This document shows positions 35,675 through 47,860 of a DNA stretch of 64,000 nt, piece by piece. The notes below the pieces were generated by a model. That model made no database searches, was not told where the DNA came from, and saw nothing but the letters and a program-made list of their open reading frames with translations. The stretch is from Lingula anatina (Eukaryota > Brachiopoda > Lingulata > Lingulida > Lingulidae). The DNA lies in assembly GCF_001039355.2 (NCBI RefSeq), contig NW_019776179.1, positions 499,928 to 563,927 of the forward strand, written 5' to 3'. Numbering within the stretch: position 1 is the stretch's first letter; each line of letters starts with the position of its first letter. The translations under genes and the position numbers were made by a program.

Positions 35675-36401
35675 TGAAGGCTTCTAATGGCGTCCTCACT
35701 TATTGTACCCATACTTTTATACACCAAGCAACTTGACAAAAGCACGGCATGGTTTTCATTGCCCTTTTCAGGGTCAGACAATCATTCCGTGTCCAGCACC
35801 AGGCCTCGGTTTGAATCTCCTGGGTACGGGCGGTACCATAACCAGATTCCCTTGAATGTGGATTGGATCGTGGATCCTAAGGCAAAGCCATTGCCAGGCC
35901 CGTAGCCAGCAATTAAAAAGGTGGGTTCTTTTTTTGAAAAAGTGGACCTTTTCCCATAAAAACATCATGTACCTAGATCAAATTTTACCATCATCATCAT
36001 CATTGCTCTTCGTCCCGCGTGGGACATAAGGCCACAGTCACTTCTTTCCATTTGGCCCTGTCTCTGGCTACGTGCTGGGCCTGTCCCCATGTAAGGTCCC
36101 CCTCCCTCAGCTCTGCCATCATTGTTCGGCGCCAGTGGTTTTTACCAAAAGTGGGCCTTTTCCCAGCAAAAGGGACGGTTCTTTTGACCCCCCCCCCCGA
36201 CCCCCCCTCCCCCCGGCTACTGGCCTGATTGCTCTCGCCGAACAATAAGATCTTCAAGTAGGACTTTCCCGTACGATACTTTCCAGTAACACTGATCACG
36301 CTTACTGGGATATCGATGTTTTGCAGAGCTGTTATTGCATCTTTGCTGACCTCAAGCTTCCCATTTTCAGACGTCCCGATACAAAGTACTGGTTTATCCA
36401 T
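35675..36401 (-). pseudogene. GBP3, first coding exon relic of a guanylate-binding protein
   Basis: On the - strand ATG 36401 opens a GBP G-domain: MDKPVLCIGTSENGKLEVSK, then the P-loop GKYRTGKSYL, then KILLFGESN. A 333-base transposon interrupts it; the frame resumes with GFALGSTIQSTFKGIW, PYPGDSNRGL and a DTE followed by TGA (35784-35782) where functional GBPs have DTEG. It ends in VYKSMGTISEDAIRSLQ at a phase-2 gtatcc donor matching GBP1 and GBP2. No later exons follow. An insertion plus a stop in the guanine-binding region make it a pseudogene. Confidence 0.85.
35895..36227. mobile_element. CAGGCCCGTAGCC transposon with nested LINE tail
   Basis: Ends CAGGCCCGTAGCC and GGCTACTGGCCTG form a 13-base inverted repeat with one mismatch, flanked by an ATTGC duplication (35890-35894, 36228-36232). 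Inside, about 35990-36150 is the reversed 3' end of a LINE (HWRRTMMAEL, WGQAQHVARDR) with an ATGATG tail, so a LINE inserted into the element. The remaining core is collinear with the copy at 51322-51519. The 5-base duplication and CAG ends would fit a hAT5-type group; that is tentative. Confidence 0.8.
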
Positions 36402-37279
36402 AAACCCGGGTTCCTAATAAAGAACTTGAAGTGATAACCCCTTTTATCAAAGTATGAGCATTCCTAAGCTTGATGACATACGTATGCGCTGTTTTCTTTT
36501 ATTTCACAATAAAACACTTAATCGTACAATAAAGTTAGCAAACGAAATAAAGCTGTACAAAGCAAACTATATTTTTTTCTCACAAGTAACGTGAGTTCGT
36601 AAAATATAAACTCAATTTCCTGATAATTAAATTACGACAGGCTGTGCGTCAGTTGGTTATCGCTATTACCAAAACGTTTGTATTTGTTTTCATACCCTTT
36701 ATTTTGCATCTAGTGTTGTTTCATATGAATCATTTTCAAGCTTTTGATATACAAGAAGATTTTAACTATTCTGTATCATACTAACTTGTTCAAATATAAT
36801 ACGCGGATGAAAGTGATGGAAAAAAATTACCGGGCCTACTTTTGTTGTCCCTGAGGAATGAAGATATTTAGACATATTTTCAGTGTATACGAACATATGA
36901 ACCACCCATAAAAAAACGGACCTGCTTTGTCTTGACCTCATTATCAATAAAGCAAAATAACACTTTCTTGAATAAAAACATCTATTTTCAACATGTATCG
37001 TTGCATGTACAGTATGAAGTTATTTGTATGACTGTAGCGATGTTGAGTACAAATACAACGTCAGTGATAACAATTAAAGCACGCAGATGTGCTTAATACA
37101 AATACAGCAAGTTAAATATAAAATTTTTATTAAGTTCACACTTACACGGATATTTAGCGATGTTAAAATACATGTACATGTAAGCGGCATTAATAGATTT
37201 CCATTTAGAAACAATACGTAGGGTTAATTTGAAAGTGAGCTTTAAAATATTAAGCATTAAGTGCTATTTTATTTGTATA

Positions 37280-37322
<43 letters not shown>

Positions 37323-37475
37323 TTCACGGCACAATCTCCATTCGTACTAAAAAGTTAAGTTGACATTGGGGAATAACATACAGAAGGTTAACAGTCAATA
37401 GAGACTTGTAATATATTGCAAAGTGTCATCTGAATAACGACAAGCGATTCAATGTATATTCTGCCTTGAAAGAAA
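36402..37475. other. Spacer between GBP3 relic and GBP1
   Basis: AT-rich and non-coding as far as I can see. A (GA)n microsatellite lies at about 37283-37318. The 3' UTR of GBP1 must begin below 37476; I found no clear AATAAA on the - strand. Confidence 0.4.
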
Positions 37476-40433
37476 TTAAAAAAATTTCTTTAAAAGGCCT
37501 CCTGCAATTCCTCCCGCAAATCCTGCCACAAATGCTGACGCATCTCCTCCAAAAAATTCTCCAATAGCACGGGCAATATCTGAAAAACATAGTTTCAAGC
37601 AATTTTCTATTATAATGACCGAAATGAAATTGATTTGAAAAAACAATCTGATTTAGTACAAAAAGAAATCTTTCTTACTTTTTTTTTTATTCCAGTGAGG
37701 TAACTTTACTGTAATACCTTGTTCGTTATAATAATTAATTAAACATTAGTGTAAATAGTTATGTTACTACCGCCACTTTTGGGTGGGTTTTCCCTGTTTT
37801 CTTCGTTACGCTTCTCTTGGCGCAACATATTTTCCTTCATTTGGGCCACCAGCTGTTCATATTGGTCCTGCATCTTTCTCATGTTCTCTCTCATCTCATC
37901 CAGCATTTTCTTGTGTTGTTCTGCCTGAGCATGGAGGCCCTCCTGTAGGAGGCGCTCGTATTCTTTTTCTTTAGCCCGTATGTCCTCCTCATATCGATCC
38001 TGAACGTTCCGGAATTTTTCATCAAATTGGACATTGATGTTTTGCATCAAGGCGAGTTTACTCTTCCCCTTGTCGTCAAGTTCCTGTTGTCGCTGTAGCT
38101 GTTGCTCTATCTTAAGTTTTTCCCTCAAAAATTCTTGTTGTTGCCTTTCTCTGGCCTCTGCACGCTTCTTCTCCTTTCGTGACATCGCCTGAAAGTAACA
38201 AACTCCGGTTTACAACAGACCATACGTGAATAACAAATGTCCTTGGTAGATATTCACTTGAACAAACATACCGAGTTGTCATCTTTTATAGAATAATAAT
38301 CAATTCGTACCATATCTGCATTCATGATCGCCTCCCCCTCACTTTTCTTGGCTTCATTGAAGCGTTCCATTTCCTCGTCAGCGCATGGACCCTTCCTTTG
38401 TGTGTTGGCGTATATCTCTTTTACTTTCTGATAATCTGCTTGGTACTTCCCGTACCCCCCTGCGACTCTGTAGTGACCAGCCCGGATGTTTCTGGCAATA
38501 TCGGCATACTCGTTTTGCAGGATAGCTTTGCATTTTTTCCTCGAAGCTTCTTTGTTTTTCGCCGCATAGTCGTCATAGATAGACAGCAATTGTTCCTATA
38601 AAATATAAGTTCATGTTATTTACTTCTATTAATTTTACTCAATCAAATTATGTTAGTTATCAACATCAATGTGCGATAATGTACTATATAAGAGAGCATA
38701 TTCAACACCGCGGCAAAAATCTCTTTTACTTTTTCTTTCTTCCTTAATTTAATTTATTTTTTCTTAAAAATGCTTACTTGTAATTTCGTTTGAAAAATCT
38801 CTTCAGCATCAAATACAGCTATACGATTGTAAACACGGAGGGCTGGCCCATAGGCCTGCTCGTGGATGTTTGATAACTCCTCTAACGAGAGGGGCATGTT
38901 TGGGAGAGCTTCCTCCTCCATAGTATTTATATTGTGTTTCACACTCTCCTCCAAGCCCCTCTGGCACTCACTCTGCTTTATGGTCTCCACTGCGGTACCA
39001 ATACATGGCACGGCACGAGAGTTGATAGCTTGGACGTACGTTTCTGCCAATGTTAGATACCCTGTTGAAGAATTAAAAAAAACGTATTTTTAAATATAAA
39101 TAATAAATAAATAAATATTATAGCATGGGATTTATAAACAAAAATACTTTCTATAACTTTCATTCATTAATTTTTTCTTTAATGAGAACAATGTGTTGTA
39201 ACGATTTCCCCAACATGAACTTACATTTCTCGAATTAATATAATAGTTGTAATATAATAGTAATAGTTGTAGAAATAAAGTAATATACTCACTGCTACCA
39301 TTAATGGTGTTCCCCTGCACTCTGAACACCTCTACACCTGTCCAAACAGCCTCGCAGAAACGCTTGGCGTCCTCTAAGAACTCTGGCTTAATGTCCTTCT
39401 CTCTGGCTTGGTCAATTGTCCGGAGGAGCTTGTCATCGTCCACTGGTTTTATAAGGACAAAGCACTTCCTCTGAGGAAAAAATGCCCGGATGCACTGTCT
39501 GTGTGCATTGTATTCTTGGACAGCTTTGCCATACCCTTTCTTCATTATCAAAGCGTGCTCAAGATACTCGTCAGGCGTGCATGGCTTTCCTTCAATGGTG
39601 AGCTCAAGGGTGAAATCACGCACTACCCAGAAGAATTGTGGAAAGAACTTGCTGAACGATTCCCCCGTTTCCTCCTCGGCACCGCCAGCCTGGACTTTAA
39701 TGTGTTCTGTCAGTTCTAAAACCAAGCTGTGGATCTAATTAAGGGAACATGCTTTATTTGCTTGTTGCCTTTATACACAGTCTATATAACGTTTGGATTT
39801 TCATTGGTTATGATGTTTTTTCCTCTTTTTTCTTTCTTTCTTTCTTTCTTTTTGATAAAAGAAACAATTTCTTGAATTCTCAATTTTGTATATACATATT
39901 TTTAGAATGTGTACTTACATGCAGTATAAATTACAGCAACATATTGTAAGAATGCAATTGTTATTTATTTGCGACATTAAGATATTTGCTTATTGGTGAT
40001 ATCATTTAAAAGGATACTGTAGCTTATTAATTGCATCAGCATCAATGGTTCCTTGACTGTTGTAGACGAGGCAGTTGGAAAGGAGAACAGCCAAAGTGAA
40101 AAGTTGAGTGTCGTAGGTCGAGTCCCCATTTTCCACGTCATAGAGACCCTCGGTGTCAATTAACAACAGGTACCTGTTGCTATCCTTGGGGTGGGGCCGG
40201 GCCCAGATCCAGATCCCCTTGGTTTTAGACTGGACTGTGCCACCCAGGTCGAATCCAGAGTTCTTGCCGTAAAGCCTGTTCATCAGATACGACTTGCCCG
40301 TGCGGTATTTGCCGACGATGGCGACTACGGACATTGGTTGGTCTATTTTTTGCAAGCATAATTTGGCTTCTTCGTTGATTTTAAACTTGTGACCGTCATC
40401 GCTTGGTATGATCAATTGTAGCGGTTTATCCAT
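37476..40433 (-). CDS. GBP: GBP1, guanylate-binding protein, large GTPase
   Basis: Six coding exons on the - strand: 40433-40018, 39726-39293, 39061-38778, 38595-38272, 38188-37771 and 37579-37476. All borders are GT-AG with matching phases; total 659 residues. GBPs are interferon-type immune GTPases of the dynamin superfamily in vertebrates and are also found in many invertebrates. G1 is GKYRTGKS (41-48), G3 is DTEG (93-96), and the RD motif is VVRDF (173-177). The helical part follows with AETYVQAINSRAVPCIGTA. Exon 5 (487-625) is a charged coiled coil (RERQQQEFLREKLKIEQQL). The last exon encodes a glycine-rich hydrophobic tail (FVAGFAGGIAGGLLKKFF) and no CaaX box. A 5' UTR intron ends two to three codons before the exon's ATG (acceptor at 40446). 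Confidence 0.88.
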
Positions 40434-42161
40434 AACGGAATTGTTCTGGCAAAAAAGTAAATGAATAAAAAAATAAGAATAAAATAAATTCAGTTTTACA
40501 ACAATGACAAACATACTTATTTCTAGATTAGGAGGTTACGTAATGTAATGCAAAAAAACATAAATGTGTAATGACCGTAACCATGTGAGCTTTACTCAAA
40601 GACGATCACTGTCCCCAGTCTTCTGTCAGAGGCAGGATCGTACAACTGAAATTTCTCCCTCCCCCTCTCTCTCGAAGTGATGGAATCAAATATAATGACC
40701 TTAGGGATTTTTTTTATGTTTAAACTGAAATTAATTTATATTACTCCCTAACCAGATGGAAAAAGAACTATGTAAGGGTGGATAAGCTGGAAGATGCAGA
40801 AATGGCAGCTTACGAGCTGATGCAGAAATGGAAAGATGCAGAAATGGCAGCTTACGAGCTGCAAAGAACAAACTACATGTACCCTGTATGTAAATTTAAT
40901 AGGCATTGATGGGTAGCCATAGTATATTGCCTCGACCCCACACTTCCCTCCTATATTTGAAAAATAGTATCCCACCCTAAAGAGACACGTCTATCAAGAT
41001 GACGATTAGTCCGGTGGCCATTAATGGTGAATTTTTCATTGTGTTGATAGGCCATTTTTTAAATAATCGTTATATTCAATGTGTTGATTGGCCAAATTTT
41101 CAAATCCCGACAAAATTAGTTATCCTGGGAATGCAAGTCCTACAGCATGTATTACTAGGGATGGAAGACCTAGGTCCCCTTCAGGTTAATAACTTGACGC
41201 CTGTACAGTATCTTGCCATATTGGAGGAAGACAGGAATAACATTTGCTGTACATGTACAAGACCAACAATACAATCCCATGGTATAGCGGTTTTATACCC
41301 ATTAGTCACATTATAAGTAGACCAGGCATTATTACTACCCAAGATTTGCCTATTTTTATCAATCCCATGGTATAGCGGTTTTATACCCATTAGTCACATT
41401 ATAAGTAGACCAGGCATTATTACTACCCAAGATTTGCCTATTTTTATTACTCTGATTTAGGGGGTGACACTTCTATTGTCCAGTGTGTGTAGTGTTTAAT
41501 TCTAATGGAACGACATCTTAAAATCTTAGTAACGCATGTACTACAAAATTAACACATAAGAGCTATGTATAAAAAGATAACATAAAACTAGTTTTTGAGT
41601 TTGTAATTTGACTTTTGACTTTCATTATGACATAGATTTTTATAATTCACCAACTCTTTTTCAATTAAGTTTGGTTATCTTTTGTTCCCACAAAAATGTA
41701 ATTTTTTACTAGATGCCAGCTGCCTATAAATGACTTTCTAAAAATAGTCATATATATCTATTAAATACGAAGCATTGCTTTGTAATCATTAGTTAACTTG
41801 TTTAGTTGGAGTTAAGAGTAAATACCGCATTTCGTGACCTACGAACACCTCTGTTAAATTCTAAAAACATTAAAACAAAATATTTGACTGAGCACTATAC
41901 ACTAGTGTGTAGCATTATTACTCCAATACCCAATTATGAGTTACTGCCCAACGGTCAGTCGCATTTTAAACAGCAAGCCATGTTCAGTGCAGCATGTTCA
42001 GTGCAGCATAAAGGTAATAGTATAATATGTTGCAATTTTCCCTCTCGGAATTAGATTCGTGAGAAAAACACTGGGTCTTGCAATGCAGTTTTTTGGTTTA
42101 CAACGTTAGCAGTATACAGTAGCATTTATATATAATGCACAGGAATAAAGATGTCTTAATC
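40434..42161. other. GBP1 upstream region, duplicated in GBP2
   Basis: Collinear with 44088-45540, the upstream region of GBP2. It presumably holds the GBP1 promoter and 5' UTR exon, which I cannot place. Extra tandem duplications here are a short repeat of GCAGAAATGGCAGCTTACGA at about 40796-40860 and an 88-base repeat (41272-41447). Confidence 0.5.
41272..41447. repeat. 88-base tandem duplication
   Basis: Two nearly identical units, 41272-41359 and 41360-41447, each starting CAATCCCATGGTATAGCGG. Neither is found at the matching place upstream of GBP2. Confidence 0.85.
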
Positions 42162-44087
42162 CTATAAGTGCGTTAACCATTTACCATCAGTTGCCATAAA
42201 CCCCGTCACATAGTCGTCATAGATAGACAGCAATTGTTTCTATAAAATATAAGTTCATATTATTTACTTCTATTAATTTTACTCAATCAAATCATGTTAG
42301 TTATCAACATCAATGTGCGATTATGTACTGTATAAAAGAGCAAATTCAACATCGCGGCAAAAAATCTCTTTTATTTTTTCTTTCTTCCTTAATTTAATTT
42401 ATTTTTTCTTAAAAATGCTTACTTGTAATTTCGTTTGAAAAATCCCTTCAGCATCAAATACTGCTATTCGATTGTAAACACGGAGAGCTGCCCCATTGGC
42501 CTGCTCGTGGAGGCTTGACAGCTCCTTCAACGAGAGGGGCATGTTTGGGAGAGCTTCCTTCTCCATCATGGTGCTGTAGCTCCTTACACTTTCATCCAAA
42601 GCCCTCTGGCACTCCACCTGCATCATGGTCTCCACTGCGGTACCAATACATGGCACGGCACCAGAGTTGATGGCTTGGACGTACGTTTCTGCCAATGTTA
42701 GGTACCCTGTTGAAGAATAAAAACGTATACTTAAATATGAATAATAAATAAATATATATATATATTATAGCATGGGATTTATAAACAAAGATACCTTCTA
42801 TAACTTTCATTCATTCATTTTTTTCTTTAATGAGAACAATGTGTTGTAACGATTTCCCCAACATGGACTTACATTTCTCGAATTAATATAATAGTTGTAA
42901 TATAATAGTAATAGTTGTAGAAATAAAGTAATGTACTTACTGCTGCCATTAATGGTGTTCCCCTGTACTCTGAACTCCTCCACGCCTGTACAAACAGCCT
43001 CGCAGAAACGCTTGGCGTCCTCTAAGAACTCTGGCTTAATGTCCTTCTCTCTGGCTTGGTCAATTGTCCGGAGGAGCTTGTTATCGTCCACTGGTTTTAT
43101 AAGGACAAAGCACTTCCTCTGAGGAAAAAATGCCCGGATGCACTCTCTGGGTGCATTGTATTCTTGGACAGCTTTGCCATACCCTTTCTTCATTATCAAA
43201 GCGTGCTCAAGATACTCGTCAGGCGTGCATGGCTTCCCTTCAATGTTGAGCTCCAGGGTAAAATCACGCACTACCCAGAAGAATTGTGGAAAGAACTTGC
43301 TGAACGATTCCCCTGTTTCCTCCTCGGCACCGCCAGCCTGGACTTTAATGTGTTCTGTCAGTTCTGAAACCAAGCTGTGGATCTAATTAAGGGACCATGT
43401 TTTATTTGCTTGTTGCCTTTATACACAGTCTATATAACGCTTGGATTGTCAGTGGTTATGATGTTTTTTCCTCTTTTTTCTTTCTTTCTTTCTTTCTTTC
43501 TTTTTTTTTTGCTAAAAGAAACAATTTCTTGGATTCTTAATTTTGTATATACATATTTTTAGAATGTGTACTTACATGCAGTATAAATTACAGCAACATG
43601 TAAGAATACAGCTGTTCATTATTTGTGACATTAAGATATTTGTTTATTGGTCATATCATTTAAAAGGATACCGTAGCTTATTAATTGCATCAGCATCAAT
43701 GGTTCCTTGGCTGTTGTAGACGAGGCAGTTGCAAAGGAGAACAGCCAAGGTGAAAAGTTGAATGTCGTAGGTCGAGTCCCCCGTTTTCACGTCATAGAGA
43801 CCCTCGGTGTCAATTAACAACAGGTACCTGTTGCTATCCTTGGGGTGGGGCCGGGCCCAGATCCAGATCCCCTTGGTTTTAGACTGGACTGGACCACCCA
43901 GGTCGAATCCAGAGTTCTTGCCGTAAAGCCTGTTCATCAGATACGACTTGCCCGTGCGGTATTTGCCGACGATGGCGACTACGGACATTGGTTTGTCTAT
44001 GTTTTGCAAGCATAATTTGGCTTCTTCGTTAATTTTAAACTTGTGACCGTCATCGCTTGGTATGATCAATTGTAGCGGTTTATCCAT
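42162..44087 (-). CDS. GBP: GBP2, 3'-truncated tandem copy of GBP1
   Basis: Coding exons 44087-43672, 43374-42941 and 42706-42423 match the first three of GBP1 in length and phase (416, 434, 284 bases). They keep GKYRTGKS, DTEG and VVRDF. The fourth exon begins normally at 42239 (QLLSIYDDY), but after 30 bases it runs into foreign sequence and stops at TAG 42164-42162. Predicted length is 403 residues: the G-domain and the first helices, without the distal helices, coiled coil and glycine-rich tail. It could be a truncated protein or a non-functional copy; intact motifs argue that loss of function, if any, is recent. Confidence 0.8.
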
Positions 44088-45536
44088 AACGAAATTGTTC
44101 TGGCAAAAAAGTAAATGAATAAAAAATAAATAAGAATAAAATAAATTCATAGTTTTACAACAATGACAAACATACTTATTTCTAGATTAATGTTTGTACA
44201 GAATCGAATTTGATTCAAAGACTGAGGTTGAGTCGGAGGTTACGTAATTTAATGCAAAGACATAAATGAGTAATGACCGTAACCATGTCGACTTTACTCA
44301 AAGACGCTCACTGTCCCCAATCTTTTGTCAGAGGCGGGGTCGTACAACTAAAATTTCTCCCTCTCTCACTCGTAATGATGGAAACAAAAACAATGATCTT
44401 AGGGATTTTTTTATGTTTAAACTAAAATTAATTTACATTACTCCCTAACCAGATGAAAAAAATCATGTAAGGATGGATAAGCTGCCAGCTGCAAAGAGCT
44501 GCAAAGAACTAAATACGTGTATGTAAATTAAATAGGTATTGATGGGTAGCCGTAGTATATCGCCTCAATCCCACACTTCCCTCCTATATTTGATAAATAG
44601 TAGCCCACCCTAAAGAGACACGTCTATCAAGATGACGCTTAGTCCGGTTACCATTAATGGTGAATTTTTCATTGTGTTGATAGGTCATTTTTTAAATCGT
44701 TATATTCAATATGTTGATTGGCTAAATTTTCATATCCCGACAAAATTAGTTATACTGGGAATGCAAGTCCTTCAGCATGTATTACTAGGGATGGAAGACC
44801 TAGGACATACGTTACTAGTGATGCACGTCCTAATGTTAAATTCTAATGGAACGTACATCGTAAAATCTTAGTTACACATGTACTACAAAATAAACACAAA
44901 AAAGCTATGTATAAAAAGATAACATTAACTAGTTTCTGAGTTTGTAATTTGATATTTGACTTTCATATTTCATTAGATTTTCATATTTCACCCACTATTT
45001 TTCAATTAAGTTTGGTTATCTTCAGTTCCCACAAAAATATATTTTTTACTAGATGCCAGCTGCCTATAAATGACTTTTTTTTAGAAAAATAATCATCTTC
45101 ATTTTTTTAAATACGAAGCACTGCTTTGTAATCATTAGTTAAGTTGTTTAGTTGGAGTTAAGAGTAAATAACCGCATCTCGTGACCCAAGAACACATCTG
45201 TTTAAGTCTAAAAATATTAAAGCAAATATTTGACTGAGCACTATACACAAGTGTGTAGCAATATTACTCCAATACCCAGTTACGAGTTACTGCCCAACGG
45301 TCAGTCGCATTTTAAACAGCAAGTCGTGTTGAGTGCAGCATTAAGTTAATAGTGTAAGATGTTGCAATTTTCCCTCTCGGAATAAGATTCGTGAGAAAAA
45401 CACTGGATCTTGCAATGCAGTTCTTTTGGTTTACAACGTTAGCAGTATACAGTAGCATTTATATATAGTGCACAGGAATAAAGATGTCTTAATCATATAA
45501 GTGCGTTAACCATTTACCATCCGTTGCCATAAACCC
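42195..45536. repeat. GBP tandem duplication unit and junction
   Basis: The unit from the fourth GBP exon through the upstream region occurs as about 38569-42198 and about 42203-45536. At the junction CATAAACCCC, which also ends the second unit at 45536, meets CATAGTCGTCAT of the exon, with about four filler bases between. This is the visible breakpoint of an unequal duplication. Confidence 0.8.
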
Positions 45537-46900
45537 CCACCTACTGCAAATCATCGGATAATTAAGTTTTCGTTCTTATTCTTCACCATATTTAGGATGA
45601 CTTCGGTTAACGCTTAGGTTAACTTTGTGTTAAATATCAAATTAGAAGCGAAATACAGGGGTACTTACACATTTTGATAAATGAAATTTCAAGAGCCCTT
45701 TCGCACAGGCGAAAAATTAACTGAGACCTGCTTAATCATGTGGATTGTATATCCATAGGCCAGAGAGCAGGGCCCATATACTGGCATATCATGGCGCTTT
45801 GCCACATCTTATATCTATTCATATGGTAATGGGATAATCATTCCATGCATATGTACTTGTAAGCTGTACATCAGATATGTACAAATAACGTTTTGCATGG
45901 CTCACGACAAAGGTATGATAATTTTGAAGACAAGTAGTTCAGGTGCCAGGTACCTGTATATGCATGTAAATGAAATCGATTCTTAGTTGTTTTTTTTTTT
46001 TATCCCAGTAAACAAAGTAATATACAGTGTAATGTGAAAAATTGATTGGTTAACAGCTTGTTTATGTATCATACACATGCATTTTTATCCCTACCTTACG
46101 TGTAATATTCTAACAATACATCGACATGGTCCTTGGACCTGCGTATACCGTGTATATGGTTTTCTTTTAAAACAGTTCATGTATTATCAATATTGTATTA
46201 AGTGGCATACATACACACTGAAAAGGGTCGGATTTTTAAATATACAGTGTGTTTTTTCTCTTCTAGGTCTACATACTTGTACATTTAATGTATAATAAAC
46301 CAGTTAAACCTATAAGTTAATTCTCTGTTCAAAAAGAACAGAGTAGTACTTAATATTCCGCGACAGTCAATTCATATGAGTCGATATCCCACCGGAAGCA
46401 TAATCATTAAGTGAAATTATGATTGAAATACAGTTATCTGATGGATTATCTACCTGTGGTTTGCTGTGTGCCATTCTCGTGAAGTTTCACAATTACAAGC
46501 TGTTCTTCCTGTTTTCACTTTTGATGAACACTCTACAGTGGTATTGCACTCCCTTAGAAAAGATGGGCCTGGAAAAAATACTGTTATAGTGAGGAATAAC
46601 GACGGCGATCTAAAAATTTCGAGTGTTTTTGCACCGACTCTTTTTTCAAACACTTTCACAAGTATTTAAACTCTATTACTCCGTACTCATCGTGTATTTA
46701 CTTGTTTTCTTTCCATTGTTCTTTGTGTAATAACAAGGAATTTCCCATTCTCATGTTGCAAACCACTATTAAACATTCACTTATAAGGCAATCTCTAGGA
46801 GACTAGTTTTCATTTAAAAATATTTAAAGTATTATGCGAATTACCTATGCTTGGACCATACCATCCTTAGTTTACACGTGTTTTACACGTTTCAGAACCT
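45537..46900. other. Unassigned spacer after the GBP array
   Basis: No gene recognised. An open frame at 46466-46669 has a partner on the other strand but no known motif. Confidence 0.35.
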
Positions 46901-47860
46901 GCAAATCTATCAAGAAATTAACCAATCTGCTTTTTGGACTTAGGACAGATGCCCAGACTACAAATATGCTGACGACAGTGTATGACATTTGTAATATTAA
47001 TGGTCCGTGCCAATTACAAAGTGCAAGTAACGAAATAGTGCTGTGGACACAAAATAACAATATGAAACTGAACGCCCAAAAAACCAAGAGCATGACCCTA
47101 CATTTTACACGTTCTACACCAGACCTCCCATAAATGACACGCCAATCTGTGAGGTGACACAGTTCAAACTTCTGGGCATCCATATTAGCAATGACCTAAA
47201 ACGGGGTACTCATGTGGATCATATATATATAAAAAGGCATGTGCAAGACTCTATTTCCTCCGTCAATTGAAGCGAGCCAAGCTCAGCCCTGCTGACTTAA
47301 TTCAAGTTTACAAAAGTATTGTGCGCTCAATTCTAGAATATGCCTGCCCTGTGTGGCATCCAGGACTAACTATAGAGCAATGCAAACTCTTAGAGACTGT
47401 CCAAAATCGTGCTTTGAAGATTATTTTCCCTGACCTACACTTAGATGAAGCCCTGAACCTGGCAAATATGTCTACTTTAGGTAAACGAAGGATAGATCTG
47501 TGCAAAACTTTCTTTTACAGAATAACTGAATCCTCTGACAAACTGAATCACATTTTAATTGAGCAATCCAATCGTCTTTTGAGATTAAACAATAGATACA
47601 AAAGTGCCAAAATTTAAGACCGACAGATTCTTTTAAATTTCCAATAGTATAATGTTGTCTTTTATCCTAAGTACAGTAATTTTTAAGTTCAATTAGCAAT
47701 CTTTTAACTCAGTTTAATTCAAGCAAATATCATTTTATTATCATGTTAAAGTTCTTAACATTCTATGTACAACTTCAACCCACTGGGTTGCAATCTTAAT
47801 AAATTATTATTATTATTATTATTATTATCATTATTATTATTATTATTATTATTATTTATT
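46900..47860 (+). mobile_element. CR1/Jockey-type LINE relic with (ATT)n tail
   Basis: At about 46960 the frame reads YKYADDSV followed by a stop, which is the YADD catalytic box of a reverse transcriptase. Fragments follow: LWTQNNNMKLNAQKTK, FKLLGIHISNDLKRG, and a longer stretch at 47267-47617 with VRSILEYACPVWHPGLT and KLLETVQNRALKIIF. The 3' end is an (ATT)n run at 47803-47858. Stops and frameshifts show it is dead. Confidence 0.8.

Noticed and set aside
37283-37318. (GA)n run considered as a regulatory GAGA element
   Set aside because: A plain microsatellite explains it; nothing nearby indicates a promoter on either strand.
39408-39738. + strand frames of about 100 codons (and 43056-43386)
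   Set aside because: They are antisense to GBP exons that show the RD motif and correct splice phases.
47803-47860. (ATT)n considered an independent microsatellite
   Set aside because: It sits at the 3' end of the LINE relic, where such tails are expected.
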